From contig DXZE01000032.1 of assembly GCA_019415435.1 (NCBI GenBank), positions 1-23,287 on the forward strand: DNA of 23,287 nucleotides, written 5' to 3'. Below are positions 16,154 to 23,287 of this stretch, piece after piece. This DNA comes from Erysipelotrichaceae bacterium. Its GTDB lineage: Bacteria > Bacillota_I > Bacilli_A > Erysipelotrichales > Erysipelotrichaceae. Under the pieces are notes generated by a model. It had not been told where the DNA came from. It saw nothing but the letters and a program-made list of their open reading frames with translations, and did not search any database. The position numbers were made by a program, and so were the translations under genes. The first letter of the stretch is position 1. The number at the start of each line of letters is the position of its first letter.

Positions 16154-17007
16154 ATTAAACGCTTCTGGAATCCTCCGGTTACGTGTACCTGATCATTGGC
16201 AATAATAAAAGCCTGTGGATCCAGCTGCTGGATCTTCATAATCGCATCATGCTGTTCTTTCTTGTCTATGACACAGATCAGAATATGCATATCATGATCG
16301 GTATAGGCACCCTTTCCCTGCCATGTTGTTACACCACGTCCGAATTCTTTCATTAACATGGTTAATACTTCAGCATTTCTTGTAAAGACAGTCAGTTCTA
16401 TTTCAATATTCTGTTCATGACTACGGTCCATCACTATGGAGAAAGCAGCTATGAAAAGCAAAGAGTATATGGCAGTCTGGAGATTGAACATCAAAGCCAT
16501 AGCTGTATAGAGAAAACAATTAAAGACCAGATTCACTCTTCCAATAGACTGTATCTTTGTATTCTGGGCAAGAAACAATCCTAAAAGATCCATACCGCCT
16601 GAGGTTGCGCCATTACTTAACACTAATCCACATCCAAAACCTCCGGCAGCTCCAGCAATCAATATACAGGCAAGCTTATCATCAAGAATTGTATGCGATG
16701 GAATCGGGAGAAGAGATATCACTATCGTCTGAATCACTACTGAAAAAACCGTACCTATAACTGTACGTGGTTTCATTGTCTTATAGGCAAGTATGAATAA
16801 TGGTACATTAAAGCAGAAATTCAATATGCCTGCCATATCCACAGAATGAATATCAGAAAAGAAGATTGTTCTTAACATCTGTGATAAGCCCGGAACCCCA
16901 CCAGCATAGAGATGCAGTGGTGTTAAAAACAGATTTAAGGATGCCGCATAGAGTGCTGATCCAAATATGATCAGAATGATTTGTCTGAATGTAATTGATT
17001 TTTTCAT
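16150..17007 (-). CDS. YitT-family integral membrane protein
   Basis: Membrane protein of the YitT family (DUF161 followed by DUF2179), role unknown; transport has been proposed for the family. The N-terminal two thirds contain five or six hydrophobic helices, with the family-typical GGVPGLSQMLR (36-46) and SNGATSGGMDLLG (about 130-142). The soluble C-terminal DUF2179 domain runs from about residue 200 and has the characteristic GRGVTTWQGKGAYT. The 285 residues are normal. It overlaps the MATE gene upstream and the small basic protein downstream by ATGA, forming a tight three-gene unit. No Shine-Dalgarno is visible, consistent with coupled translation. Confidence 0.93.
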   Translation of the reverse strand: MKKSITFRQIILIIFGSALYAASLNLFLTPLHLYAGGVPGLSQMLRTIFFSDIHSVDMAGILNFCFNVPLFILAYKTMKPRTVIGTVFSVVIQTIVISLLPIPSHTILDDKLACILIAGAAGGFGCGLVLSNGATSGGMDLLGLFLAQNTKIQSIGRVNLVFNCFLYTAMALMFNLQTAIYSLLFIAAFSIVMDRSHEQNIEIELTVFTRNAEVLTMLMKEFGRGVTTWQGKGAYTDHDMHILICVIDKKEQHDAIMKIQQLDPQAFIIANDQVHVTGGFQKRLI

Positions 17008-18350
17008 TGGTTTTCAAATAGTGACTTTCTAAGTTTAAAGTAAGAGAAAAGCATTGCGGAACCGGTAATTGTCCAGGTGATCGGATAGGCCCACATGAGT
17101 ACCTGAAACTGATGGTTCCATGCAAAGACAGTATATACATAAACCAGTCTGAAGGCACAGGATCCAAGCAATGTAATAACTGTTGGTAACATACTCTTTC
17201 CCATTCCTCTGAGGCATCCGCCCGCAATCTCATATGTACCGGTCATCAATTCCAGATTGGATATAAAAAACATACGGACGCAGGCATACTGTACGACATT
17301 AGGATCGGTTGTAAAGAATGAGAGGAAGAAGTATCTTCCAAACCAGAATATCATACTGAGACCAAGAGTAATGAATTCTCCATACAGCATGGAAATACGG
17401 TAAACCTTTTTACAGCGGTCATACTCCTTGGCACCATAGTTCTGGGAAGTAAATGTTACAGCAGCCTGTCCAAAGGCATTGACAACATAATATGCCATAA
17501 ATTCAAAGTTCTGACCGGCAGTAGATCCGGCAATCGCATCAGCCCCGAAACTGTTAATGCCTGACTGTATAACAACATTGGATAAAGAGAATACCATGCC
17601 CTGTAAACCAGCTGGTATACCTATCTGCATAATCTGTTTTAACATGTCTTTTCTTAATTCCGGATGGAATGGATCAAAGTGCATGCTGTCTTCTTCATGC
17701 ATCAGAAAATACACAACCATACCAGCACTGAGAATATTGGAAATAACGGTTGCGGTTGCAACACCATCTACTGACATACCAACTATAATGACAAAGAAAA
17801 GATTCAGAAAAACATTCAAGATACCGGAAGCTAACAGACAATACAAAGGTCTGCGTGAATCTCCCTTTGCCCGCAATAAAGAAGCTCCAAAATCATAGAC
17901 AACAATAAAAGGAAGTGCCAGTGCATAAATCCGCAAGTAAAGAATAGCAAGATTCAATACATCCTTTGGTGCATTCATCATTTCGAGGATTGGTCTGGCC
18001 ACAACGAGACAGACTATCATCATGATAAGACCAGATATCAAAGCTAAAGCCATGGATGTCTGTACTGCTTCATGCAGTTTTTCTTTCTGTTTCTGGCCTA
18101 TTAATGTTGCGGCTGAAACATTAGCCCCAACGGATAAACCGGTAAGCAGAGATACCAGCAGGTTGATAACGGATGAATTGGAACCTACGGCTGCCATAGC
18201 AGCTGAAGATGAGAATCTTCCTACGACTGCCAGGTCTGCAGAGTTAAATAACTGCTGTAATATGGAACTGAGAGCTAAAGGTAAGGCAAAGAGGAATATC
18301 TTATCTGCCAGACTTCCTTCCAGCATGTTTATCTGGTGTTTTTCTTTCAT
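17004..18350 (-). CDS. MATE-family multidrug/sodium antiporter
   Basis: Predicted inner-membrane efflux protein with twelve helices in two homologous halves; substrate unknown. The start LEGSLADKIFLFALPLALSS matches the usual MATE N-terminus, with QQLFNSADLAVVGRFSS in the first bundle and QGMVFSLSNVVIQSGINSFG opening the second half. With the ATG at 18350 it has 448 residues, the standard length. The frame is open for 58 more codons upstream, but that part is not MATE-like and overlaps the divergent gene, so I excluded it. No ribosome site precedes this ATG; a TACAAT box lies 7 nt before it. It is the first gene of MATE-YitT-small protein. Confidence 0.92.
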   Translation of the reverse strand: MKEKHQINMLEGSLADKIFLFALPLALSSILQQLFNSADLAVVGRFSSSAAMAAVGSNSSVINLLVSLLTGLSVGANVSAATLIGQKQKEKLHEAVQTSMALALISGLIMMIVCLVVARPILEMMNAPKDVLNLAILYLRIYALALPFIVVYDFGASLLRAKGDSRRPLYCLLASGILNVFLNLFFVIIVGMSVDGVATATVISNILSAGMVVYFLMHEEDSMHFDPFHPELRKDMLKQIMQIGIPAGLQGMVFSLSNVVIQSGINSFGADAIAGSTAGQNFEFMAYYVVNAFGQAAVTFTSQNYGAKEYDRCKKVYRISMLYGEFITLGLSMIFWFGRYFFLSFFTTDPNVVQYACVRMFFISNLELMTGTYEIAGGCLRGMGKSMLPTVITLLGSCAFRLVYVYTVFAWNHQFQVLMWAYPITWTITGSAMLFSYFKLRKSLFENQ

Positions 18351-18357
18351 GAACGTA

Positions 18358-18394
18358 ATTGTATGTCTGACTGTTATAAAAATCCATATATAAT
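18358..18394. promoter_or_regulatory. Overlapping divergent -10 boxes for the MATE and Mrr-like genes
   Basis: In the 51-nt gap between the two ATGs, the minus strand has TACAAT (18358-18363), 7 nt before the MATE ATG. The plus strand has TATAAT (18389-18394), 7 nt before the Mrr-like ATG. Each predicted transcription start falls at or next to the start codon. The -35 regions are weak and overlap each other. Confidence 0.5.
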
Positions 18395-18401
18395 AAGGTC
18401 C

Positions 18402-19346
18402 ATGGATGGTTTTGATTATGAGAAATACTGTATCCGCTACCTTCAGAAACAAGGATATAAAAATGTGGAACTGACAAAGCCAGGTGCGGATCAGGGATTG
18501 GATATTATCGCTTATCGTCACCATTTAAAGTATGGCTTTCAATGTAAGTATTATGAGAAACCGGTTGGTAATGCGGCTGTACAGGAAGCATATGCTGGTG
18601 CTGCTCATTATGGCTGCGATAAAGCAGCAGTCATTACCAATACTTCTTTTACAAAAAGTGCTTTGGAACTTGCAAGAGACACTGATGTCCTTCTTTACAG
18701 TCATGTAGATCCAGCAGGTAATAACCGGTGGTTTAATATCCTGCGTCTGTTTCTGACACCTGGGCTTATTTACTGCATGGTTATCTTTTATAAACAGGCA
18801 CAGACAGGAAGTCAGAGTAATGACATGCTGGTTATGTATACATCTTTTCTGTTTATAGGATTACTCTGCGGTATGTTTTCAAAAGATACCTGGATTGTGT
18901 CATTATTATCTGTAATGTTATGTACGATTTATATTCTGATATCCCATGTTTTGAGATATGTTTTCATGTATTTATGCCTTGTCTTAACACTTCTGACAAT
19001 TCATTTTCTGATACTGCTCCTGTATCATATGAAGGATCTGAGACAGGACAGAAGAAAACTGATTGAAGAAAATGAACAAGTATATCAGAAAGAAATCCTG
19101 AATACTCTGCAAAAAGAAATTGAGACAGAACTCAACTGTCCTGTCTCATTAACAAATGTATCTTTTTCCAAACAGGGTTTAACCTGTACCTGTGTCTCCC
19201 AGAAGTACATACAGGATGACTTACCGCTTCTCGCCTATTCCCTGGAACAGAGATCCGCCGCAAAGGATCATAAGAATCATTATGATCTGAAACAATTAAG
19301 TCCCAGATCCTTCCAGATACAGGTATCTCTGATTAACCAAGGGTAA
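18402..19346 (+). CDS. Mrr-like restriction endonuclease domain protein with four membrane helices
   Basis: Residues 1-100 are an Mrr-type PD-(D/E)xK nuclease: YEKYCIRYLQKQGYKNVELT, then GADQGLDIIAY with catalytic D34, FQCKYY with Q47 and K49 (the QxK form), and YAGAAHYGCDKAAVITN. About 112-208 holds four hydrophobic helices. A charged, probably coiled region (210-240) and an uncharacterised C-terminal domain (about 245-314) follow. It would be a nuclease held at the inner membrane, acting on modified or foreign DNA; the target is unknown. I chose the ATG at 18402 (314 residues); upstream residues in the frame are not Mrr-like. AAGG lies only 3 nt before it. It is divergent from MATE and its stop overlaps the ZIP gene. 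Confidence 0.85.
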   Translation: MDGFDYEKYCIRYLQKQGYKNVELTKPGADQGLDIIAYRHHLKYGFQCKYYEKPVGNAAVQEAYAGAAHYGCDKAAVITNTSFTKSALELARDTDVLLYSHVDPAGNNRWFNILRLFLTPGLIYCMVIFYKQAQTGSQSNDMLVMYTSFLFIGLLCGMFSKDTWIVSLLSVMLCTIYILISHVLRYVFMYLCLVLTLLTIHFLILLLYHMKDLRQDRRKLIEENEQVYQKEILNTLQKEIETELNCPVSLTNVSFSKQGLTCTCVSQKYIQDDLPLLAYSLEQRSAAKDHKNHYDLKQLSPRSFQIQVSLINQG

Positions 19347-20112
19347 CATCCAGAATCATCATAACCGTAAAACCCATTGCAAATGCAATCGTACCGGTGT
19401 TGGAATGCTTTCCTTCTGACATTTCCGGGATTAACTCTTCTACAACAACATACATCATCGCTCCTGCCGCAAAGGAAAGCAGAATCGGTAATACCGTTGT
19501 CGCAACAGAAGCAAACATAATTGTTATGATTGCCGCAATCGGTTCAACGATTCCTGAAAACATTCCCGCAAGGAAAGTCAGATTCTTTTCCATGCCTTCT
19601 GCTCTTAAAGGCATAGACACAATGGCACCTTCCGGAAAGTTCTGAATGGCAATGCCTATTGCCAAGGCTAAGGCAGAACTGTAAGTGATAGATGCTGGAT
19701 CCTGAAGCCAGCCAGCATAAACTACCCCGACTGCCATACCTTCCGGTATGTTATGAAGTGTAATAGCAAGTAACAGTTTTGTTGTTCTTTTTAAGTGTGA
19801 CTTAGGTCCTTCACTCTGCTTATCCATATGCATATGCGGTGTAACAGTATCCAGTAACAATAAGAAACCAATTCCTAAAAGAAATCCTCCGGCTACCGGT
19901 AAGAATGATAAAGCGCCTAAATCAGAAGACTGTTCTAAAGCTGGCTGTAATAAAGAAAAGAAGCTGGCTGAAGTCATGACGCCTGCCGCAAATCCGGTAA
20001 GGATGCGGTTAGTGGAGTCCTTCAGCTGATCTTTTAATAGATATACCATGGCACTTCCTGCTGTTGTTCCAGCAAAAGGAATCAGGATGCCAATCCATGT
20101 CTGTAAGTTCAT
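19333..20112 (-). CDS. ZIP-family metal transporter (ZupT-like)
   Basis: Membrane importer of zinc or another divalent metal. Eight helices are expected. HNIPEGMAVG and the second QNFPEGAIVS motif are the two metal-binding helices (TM4 and TM5) of the family. A His-containing loop (TPHMHMDKQ) lies before TM4. I chose the ATG at 20112 (259 residues) because GGAGG lies 4 nt before it; an upstream start eight codons earlier has no such site. Its last 14 coding bases are shared, on the opposite strand, with the end of the Mrr-like gene. No terminator is seen between them. Confidence 0.93.
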   Translation of the reverse strand: MNLQTWIGILIPFAGTTAGSAMVYLLKDQLKDSTNRILTGFAAGVMTSASFFSLLQPALEQSSDLGALSFLPVAGGFLLGIGFLLLLDTVTPHMHMDKQSEGPKSHLKRTTKLLLAITLHNIPEGMAVGVVYAGWLQDPASITYSSALALAIGIAIQNFPEGAIVSMPLRAEGMEKNLTFLAGMFSGIVEPIAAIITIMFASVATTVLPILLSFAAGAMMYVVVEELIPEMSEGKHSNTGTIAFAMGFTVMMILDVTLG

Positions 20113-20147
20113 GTTTCCTCCATAGTCAGATGACACTAACTCATATA

Positions 20148-20180
20148 GTATATAAAACTGTGGTTTGTTGTGCCACAGTT
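20148..20180 (-). terminator. Intrinsic terminator after the thiol peroxidase gene
   Basis: A perfect 8-bp stem AACTGTGG / CCACAGTT (20156-20163 with 20173-20180) with a 9-nt loop, followed on the minus strand by TTTTATATA. It starts 7 nt after the stop codon. Confidence 0.7.
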
Positions 20181-20186
20181 ATGATT

Positions 20187-20744
20187 TTATAAGAGATTCT
20201 CTACTGCCTGGTCTACTTCTTCCATCGGGTTAGTAGGTTCAAATCTTGCGACTACATTACCATTTCTATCTACCAGGAACTTTGTAAAGTTCCACTTGAT
20301 ATCCGGATTATTCTTATAATCCTTATCGATCTTTTTAAGCATGGCACTCATAGCCATTGCCTTGGCGCCTTTACCAAATCCCTTAAAGCCCTGCTGGCTC
20401 TTTAAATATGTGTATAAAGGTTCTTCCTTTTCACCCTTATCAGGATTGTTATTAACATTTGTCTTATGCATCTGATCAAACTGGGTATTGTATTTCAATG
20501 TGCAGAAATCATGTACTTCTTCATCTGTACCAGGTGTCTGACCAGCAAACTGATTGCAAGGAATATCCAGAATTTCAAATCCCTTGTCGTGATACTTTTC
20601 ATAAATATTCTCAAGGTCCTTGTACTGCGGTGTAAAGCCGCATCCTGTAGCTGTATTAACAACCAATACAACCCTGCCTTCATAATTCTTCATAGAAACA
20701 TCATTACCGTTTCTGTCTTTAACACTATAATCATAGAATCCCAT
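20187..20744 (-). CDS. Glutathione-peroxidase-family thiol peroxidase (BsaA type)
   Basis: Cytoplasmic peroxidase that reduces hydrogen or lipid peroxides; in Firmicutes the reductant is usually thioredoxin rather than glutathione. The peroxidatic cysteine is in NTATGCGFTPQY (C35). The second motif is DIPCNQFAGQ with C63, and WNFTKFLVDRNG holds the Trp/Asn of the active site. The 185 residues exceed the usual 160 because of a Lys/Met-rich insert before the WNF motif (about 120-148). The non-selenium form is used (Cys, no in-frame TGA). AAGGAG precedes the ATG. It is a single-gene unit with its own promoter and terminator. Confidence 0.93.
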   Translation of the reverse strand: MGFYDYSVKDRNGNDVSMKNYEGRVVLVVNTATGCGFTPQYKDLENIYEKYHDKGFEILDIPCNQFAGQTPGTDEEVHDFCTLKYNTQFDQMHKTNVNNNPDKGEKEEPLYTYLKSQQGFKGFGKGAKAMAMSAMLKKIDKDYKNNPDIKWNFTKFLVDRNGNVVARFEPTNPMEEVDQAVENLL

Positions 20745-20774
20745 ACGTTCATCTCCTTTATTTTTTACAACTAT

Positions 20775-20802
20775 ATTTTATACAATATTTATAAGAACGC
20801 AA
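20775..20802 (-). promoter_or_regulatory. Probable promoter of the thiol peroxidase gene
   Basis: On the minus strand TTGCGT, a 16-nt spacer and TAAAAT. The start would be about 25 nt before the ATG, leaving room for AAGGAG in the leader. Confidence 0.4.
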
Positions 20803-20810
20803 TACTTTTC

Positions 20811-20839
20811 TTAAAATAGCAGAAATTAAAGTCTATAAT
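20811..20839 (+). promoter_or_regulatory. Promoter of the LtaS-like gene, possibly leaderless
   Basis: TTAAAA (20811-20816), a 17-nt spacer and consensus TATAAT (20834-20839). The expected transcription start, 7 nt after the -10 box, is the A of the ATG at 20846. No Shine-Dalgarno is present. Confidence 0.6.
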
Positions 20840-20845
20840 CTTGCT

Positions 20846-22909
20846 ATGAAAATCAATTCTCATAAGGTATCCAGATGGAGCGGTATCGTTTTGTCGGCAA
20901 TACTTCTGATATGGACGATTGTCATTCATAACAGTTTCTTTGAAGCTGAGCAGTTTGGCATTCCCCTGTTCATCCTGGAAATTCTTCTTTGTCTTTTAAC
21001 AGCCTATATTTCATGGTTTGATATTCCATTTCATGGTAAAGCATTAAAGATATTCAGCATTCTCATATTTCTGATTGTCCCATTTATCATGTTATGTTCT
21101 GTAGAACTGTTAAATGGAAACATGATCTGGGATATTCTTGTACCTGGAAACATTCTGTTTAACTGGCTGATCTGTCTGCTTATTTACGGTATATTCTTTG
21201 CCATAACCGGCAGTCTGAGGCTTTCATTACGGTTTGTATCTGTATTTCTTCTATGCTTTGGCATTGCCAACATGTATGTAAAAGACTTTAAAGGAAGTCC
21301 TTTATTACCATGGGATCTTGGTTCTTTAACAACTGCAGGTAACGTTGCCGGCTCCTTCACATATGAAATCAACTATCAGATTATCATCGGTGTTACCTTT
21401 GCTGTTTTGATCTGGAAAGCCAGCCGCATGGTTATGAAGAACCAGAAAACAAAAACTTACAGAATATACAGAATCATCACTGCATCTGTATTTGCATTGC
21501 TTGTCTTTGTTTTCTATGGAACAGACTTTTTTGCGAAGACTTTTGATGCTACCCCTGACTTTTTCAATCAGACAAGAGGATATGAAGAAAGAGGTGCTGT
21601 AGCTGAATTTCTTGTGAATACAAAATACATGCATCTAAGTGCTCCGGATAATTATAACTATGCATCTGTAAATAAAGACATAAAAGATGGCATTGAGACA
21701 TCCTCCCCCTCCATTGTGGCATCTGATCTGATACATGATGGCATGGATAAAGCAGAGGCAGAAGAGGCTTCTAAATCTGAAGATGTCACTGATCCTAATA
21801 TCATCGTCATCATGAATGAAAGTTTCTCTGATCTTTCTGTATTAGGTGACTTTGAAACTACAGAACCATACATGCCTTATATTGATTCTTTAAAGATCAG
21901 TGAGAATGTCATCGAAGGAAACAGTTATGTCTCTACATTTGGCACTGGTACTTCTAATACAGAATATGAATTCTTAACTGGTAATTCCATGGCTTTCTTA
22001 CCGATCGGATCCAACGCCTACCAGCTGTATGTCAAACATAACCAGCCTTCGCTTGTATCTGCACTGAAAGATCAGGGATACAGTGCAGATGCTTTCCATC
22101 CTTATTACAAACAGAACTGGAACCGCATCAATGTATACAATGATATGGGCTTTGACAGCTTTACCGGCATGTATGACATGACAAACTTTGAAAGAATCAG
22201 ACTGTATTGTTCTGATGAGAGTGACTTTGAACATATCGAACAGATGTATGAACAGCGTGATCCATCAAAGCCATTCTTTCTGTTTAATGTCACCATGCAG
22301 AATCACTCTCCTTATGATCTGGATCCGGAGAATTTAGATCAATCCGTACATTTAAAAGATATGAAAGGCACTTATCCTTTAACCGAACAATATCTTTCTG
22401 TTATTAAAGAGACAGATACTGCCTTTAAAAACCTGATTCAATACTTTTCAAATGTTGATAAACCCACCATCATATTAATGTATGGAGATCATCAGCCATA
22501 TGTAGAAGATGAATTCTATGAAGAAGTGCTTGGCAAGAATCTGAACAGTCTTACAGATGAAGAAAATCAGAAAAGATATATGACAAGATTTGTCATGTGG
22601 GCAAATTATCATATTCCTTCTGACTGGATCGATAAGATATCTGTCAATTACTTATCTGTATTGTTCGCACAGATGTCACATACAGAGCTAACTCCTTACC
22701 AGCAGTATCTCAATACACTCTATACAGATGTGCCTGTTATCACTGCATTAGGATGCAGAGATTGGGATAATCATTATTTCACAGTTGATGATCATGATAA
22801 TCCATATGCGGATAAGATTGCTGTATATCAGAATGCCGCATATGCCAATCTGACAGAAAAGAATAGACCAGCTGCTTTCTACATAAAGAAAAAGGATGAA
22901 GATGGTTAG
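20846..22909 (+). CDS. LTA synthase/phosphoglycerol transferase family membrane protein
   Basis: Five N-terminal membrane helices (about 12-30, 38-55, 66-84, 103-141 region, 176-190/212-228) carry a large extracellular sulfatase-fold domain (from about 315). Active-site residues fit the LtaS family: E325 in MNESFSD, nucleophile T369 in GTGTSNTE, H487 in TMQNHSPY and D548-H549 in YGDHQ. It should transfer glycerol-phosphate from phosphatidylglycerol to a teichoic acid or glycan at the outer face. The substrate is not certain, since this family also decorates polysaccharides. The 687 residues are within range. ATG 20846 opens directly on the first helix; no ribosome site precedes it. It is a single gene, with an IS-type end starting right after its stop. 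Confidence 0.92.
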   Translation: MKINSHKVSRWSGIVLSAILLIWTIVIHNSFFEAEQFGIPLFILEILLCLLTAYISWFDIPFHGKALKIFSILIFLIVPFIMLCSVELLNGNMIWDILVPGNILFNWLICLLIYGIFFAITGSLRLSLRFVSVFLLCFGIANMYVKDFKGSPLLPWDLGSLTTAGNVAGSFTYEINYQIIIGVTFAVLIWKASRMVMKNQKTKTYRIYRIITASVFALLVFVFYGTDFFAKTFDATPDFFNQTRGYEERGAVAEFLVNTKYMHLSAPDNYNYASVNKDIKDGIETSSPSIVASDLIHDGMDKAEAEEASKSEDVTDPNIIVIMNESFSDLSVLGDFETTEPYMPYIDSLKISENVIEGNSYVSTFGTGTSNTEYEFLTGNSMAFLPIGSNAYQLYVKHNQPSLVSALKDQGYSADAFHPYYKQNWNRINVYNDMGFDSFTGMYDMTNFERIRLYCSDESDFEHIEQMYEQRDPSKPFFLFNVTMQNHSPYDLDPENLDQSVHLKDMKGTYPLTEQYLSVIKETDTAFKNLIQYFSNVDKPTIILMYGDHQPYVEDEFYEEVLGKNLNSLTDEENQKRYMTRFVMWANYHIPSDWIDKISVNYLSVLFAQMSHTELTPYQQYLNTLYTDVPVITALGCRDWDNHYFTVDDHDNPYADKIAVYQNAAYANLTEKNRPAAFYIKKKDEDG

Positions 22910-22926
22910 AAAGAAAAGCGGGAATC

Positions 22927-22947
22927 CTCGGCCATTCAATGACCGAG
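22927..22947 (+). repeat. IS-end hairpin, copy 2
   Basis: CTCGG and CCGAG enclose CCATTCAATGA. It matches the left-edge hairpin (66-86) at 18 of 21 positions and is in the same orientation. Confidence 0.7.
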
Positions 22948-23006
22948 ATGAAAGCGCCGCGTTCTTATTTCTTTTGCTAAACAAAAACTCAATAATTCTG
23001 TATAAA

Positions 23007-23066
23007 TAAGCCATTTTTTATTACATTCTATAGTATAATATATGTAGAAAGTAAGCCATATTTTAT
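23007..23066 (+). repeat. Direct repeat TAAGCCAT(T/A)TTTTAT flanking the TnpB-like promoter
   Basis: Copies at 23007-23021 and 23052-23066 match at 14 of 15 positions, 45 nt apart. The second runs into the ATG of the TnpB-like gene. Confidence 0.55.
23034..23039 (+). promoter_or_regulatory. -10 box of the TnpB-like gene
   Basis: Consensus TATAAT, 25 nt before the ATG. No convincing -35 box and no Shine-Dalgarno follow, so expression is probably weak. Confidence 0.4.
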
Positions 23067-23287
23067 GCCAAAAGTACGTAAGAAAAAGAGTTCTGAATTT
23101 GAATCTTCACCTGTTAAAAGTGTGTTTTTGTTTGGCTATCCAAACAAAGGTAAACTTAATGTGCTTTGGCAGATGGAGCACAAGTATGTTGAACTTATCA
23201 ATTTCAACATCGATGCTTTGATGACTATTCCCGATATTCATGTGCAGCTTGTCAAGAACGATAAGAAAGATTCTTATGTTCGTAAAC
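23065..23287 (+). CDS. TnpB-like (IS605 OrfB) protein, N-terminal 74 residues, cut by the window end
   Basis: The frame begins MPKVRKKKSSEFESSPVKSV and stays open to the edge. A very basic head, then FLFGYPNKGKLNVLWQMEHKYVELIN and VQLVKNDKKDSYVRK, resembles the N-terminal part of TnpB/OrfB proteins of Firmicutes IS605 elements. These are RNA-guided DNA nucleases carried beside or instead of the TnpA transposase. The catalytic RuvC part is beyond the window, so it cannot be judged intact. No tnpA-like gene is seen upstream. The family call rests on recall of the N-terminal pattern and the hairpin in front of it. Confidence 0.6.
   Translation, partial: MPKVRKKKSSEFESSPVKSVFLFGYPNKGKLNVLWQMEHKYVELINFNIDALMTIPDIHVQLVKNDKKDSYVRK

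Larger units (their letters stand above)
22910..23064 (+). mobile_element. Left end of an IS200/IS605-type element upstream of a TnpB-like gene
   Basis: Between the stop of the LtaS-like gene and the TnpB-like ATG lie the hairpin 22927-22947, an outer GCGG/CCGC stem (22918-22921 with 22957-22960), and a T-rich stretch. A 15-nt direct repeat and a TATAAT box follow. A subterminal hairpin and a tnpB-type gene without terminal inverted repeats match this family. The outer edge of the element is not certain. The structured GC stem followed by TTCTTATTTCTTTT could also end transcription of the LtaS-like gene. Confidence 0.5.

Noticed and set aside
18351..18524. 58-codon N-terminal extension of the MATE gene
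   Set aside because: It is not MATE-like, lacks a ribosome site and overlaps the divergent Mrr-like gene; the ATG at 18350 gives the standard length.
22910..23064. Riboswitch or CRISPR leader in the gap after the LtaS-like gene
   Set aside because: No repeat-spacer pattern and no known aptamer core; the hairpin match with the left edge fits an IS end better.

Overview
The window looks like chromosomal DNA of a low-to-moderate-GC Gram-positive anaerobe. The best guess is the Erysipelotrichia (relatives of Holdemanella or Catenibacterium), but no rRNA or marker phylogeny is present, so this is an inference. Supporting signs are a lipoteichoic-acid-synthase-type protein, butyrate kinase, a CBS-regulated family II pyrophosphatase, AGGAG-type ribosome binding sites and intrinsic terminators after many operons. 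No tRNA, rRNA or CRISPR array was seen.

Left edge (1-432): what looks like the right end of an IS200/IS605-type (TnpB) element, ending in a hairpin and GGTTCAC. It abuts the remnant of a small membrane/coiled-coil gene (possibly FtsB/DivIC-like) carrying a frameshift and a nonsense codon. Minus-strand block 433-4786: patatin-like phospholipase, dUTPase and methionine aminopeptidase in close order, then a terminator, then the CBS-DRTGG pyrophosphatase. Plus-strand block 4908-6916: D-Ala-D-Ala ligase and purine nucleoside phosphorylase, each followed by a terminator. Minus-strand pair 6940-8930: butyrate kinase and a Cof-type HAD phosphatase, coupled by an ATGA overlap. Plus strand 9077-10156: 6-phosphofructokinase with a good promoter and an atypical active site.

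Minus-strand block 10185-18350: a MATE transporter, a YitT-family membrane protein and a small basic protein joined by ATGA overlaps. After a 60-nt gap holding a perfect inverted repeat come a WG-repeat/SH3 lipoprotein, a LOG-family protein, a glycosyltransferase fused to a MarR-like DNA-binding domain, and a cytoplasmic GH3 glycosidase. The fusion protein is the most unusual gene here: one continuous frame joins a GT2 sugar transferase to what looks like a complete winged-helix regulator, translationally coupled to a glycosidase.

Right part (18402-23287): a membrane-anchored Mrr-type nuclease divergent from the MATE gene, a ZIP metal transporter whose stop codon overlaps the nuclease's, a glutathione-peroxidase-type thiol peroxidase, and an LtaS-like phosphoglycerol transferase. 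The window ends at the left end and first 74 codons of a TnpB-like gene. Its upstream hairpin matches the left-edge hairpin at 18 of 21 positions, so the window is bordered by related elements in the same orientation. Three genes (MATE, Mrr-like and LtaS-like) have a -10 box only 7-8 nt before the ATG and no good Shine-Dalgarno sequence, which suggests leaderless transcripts.
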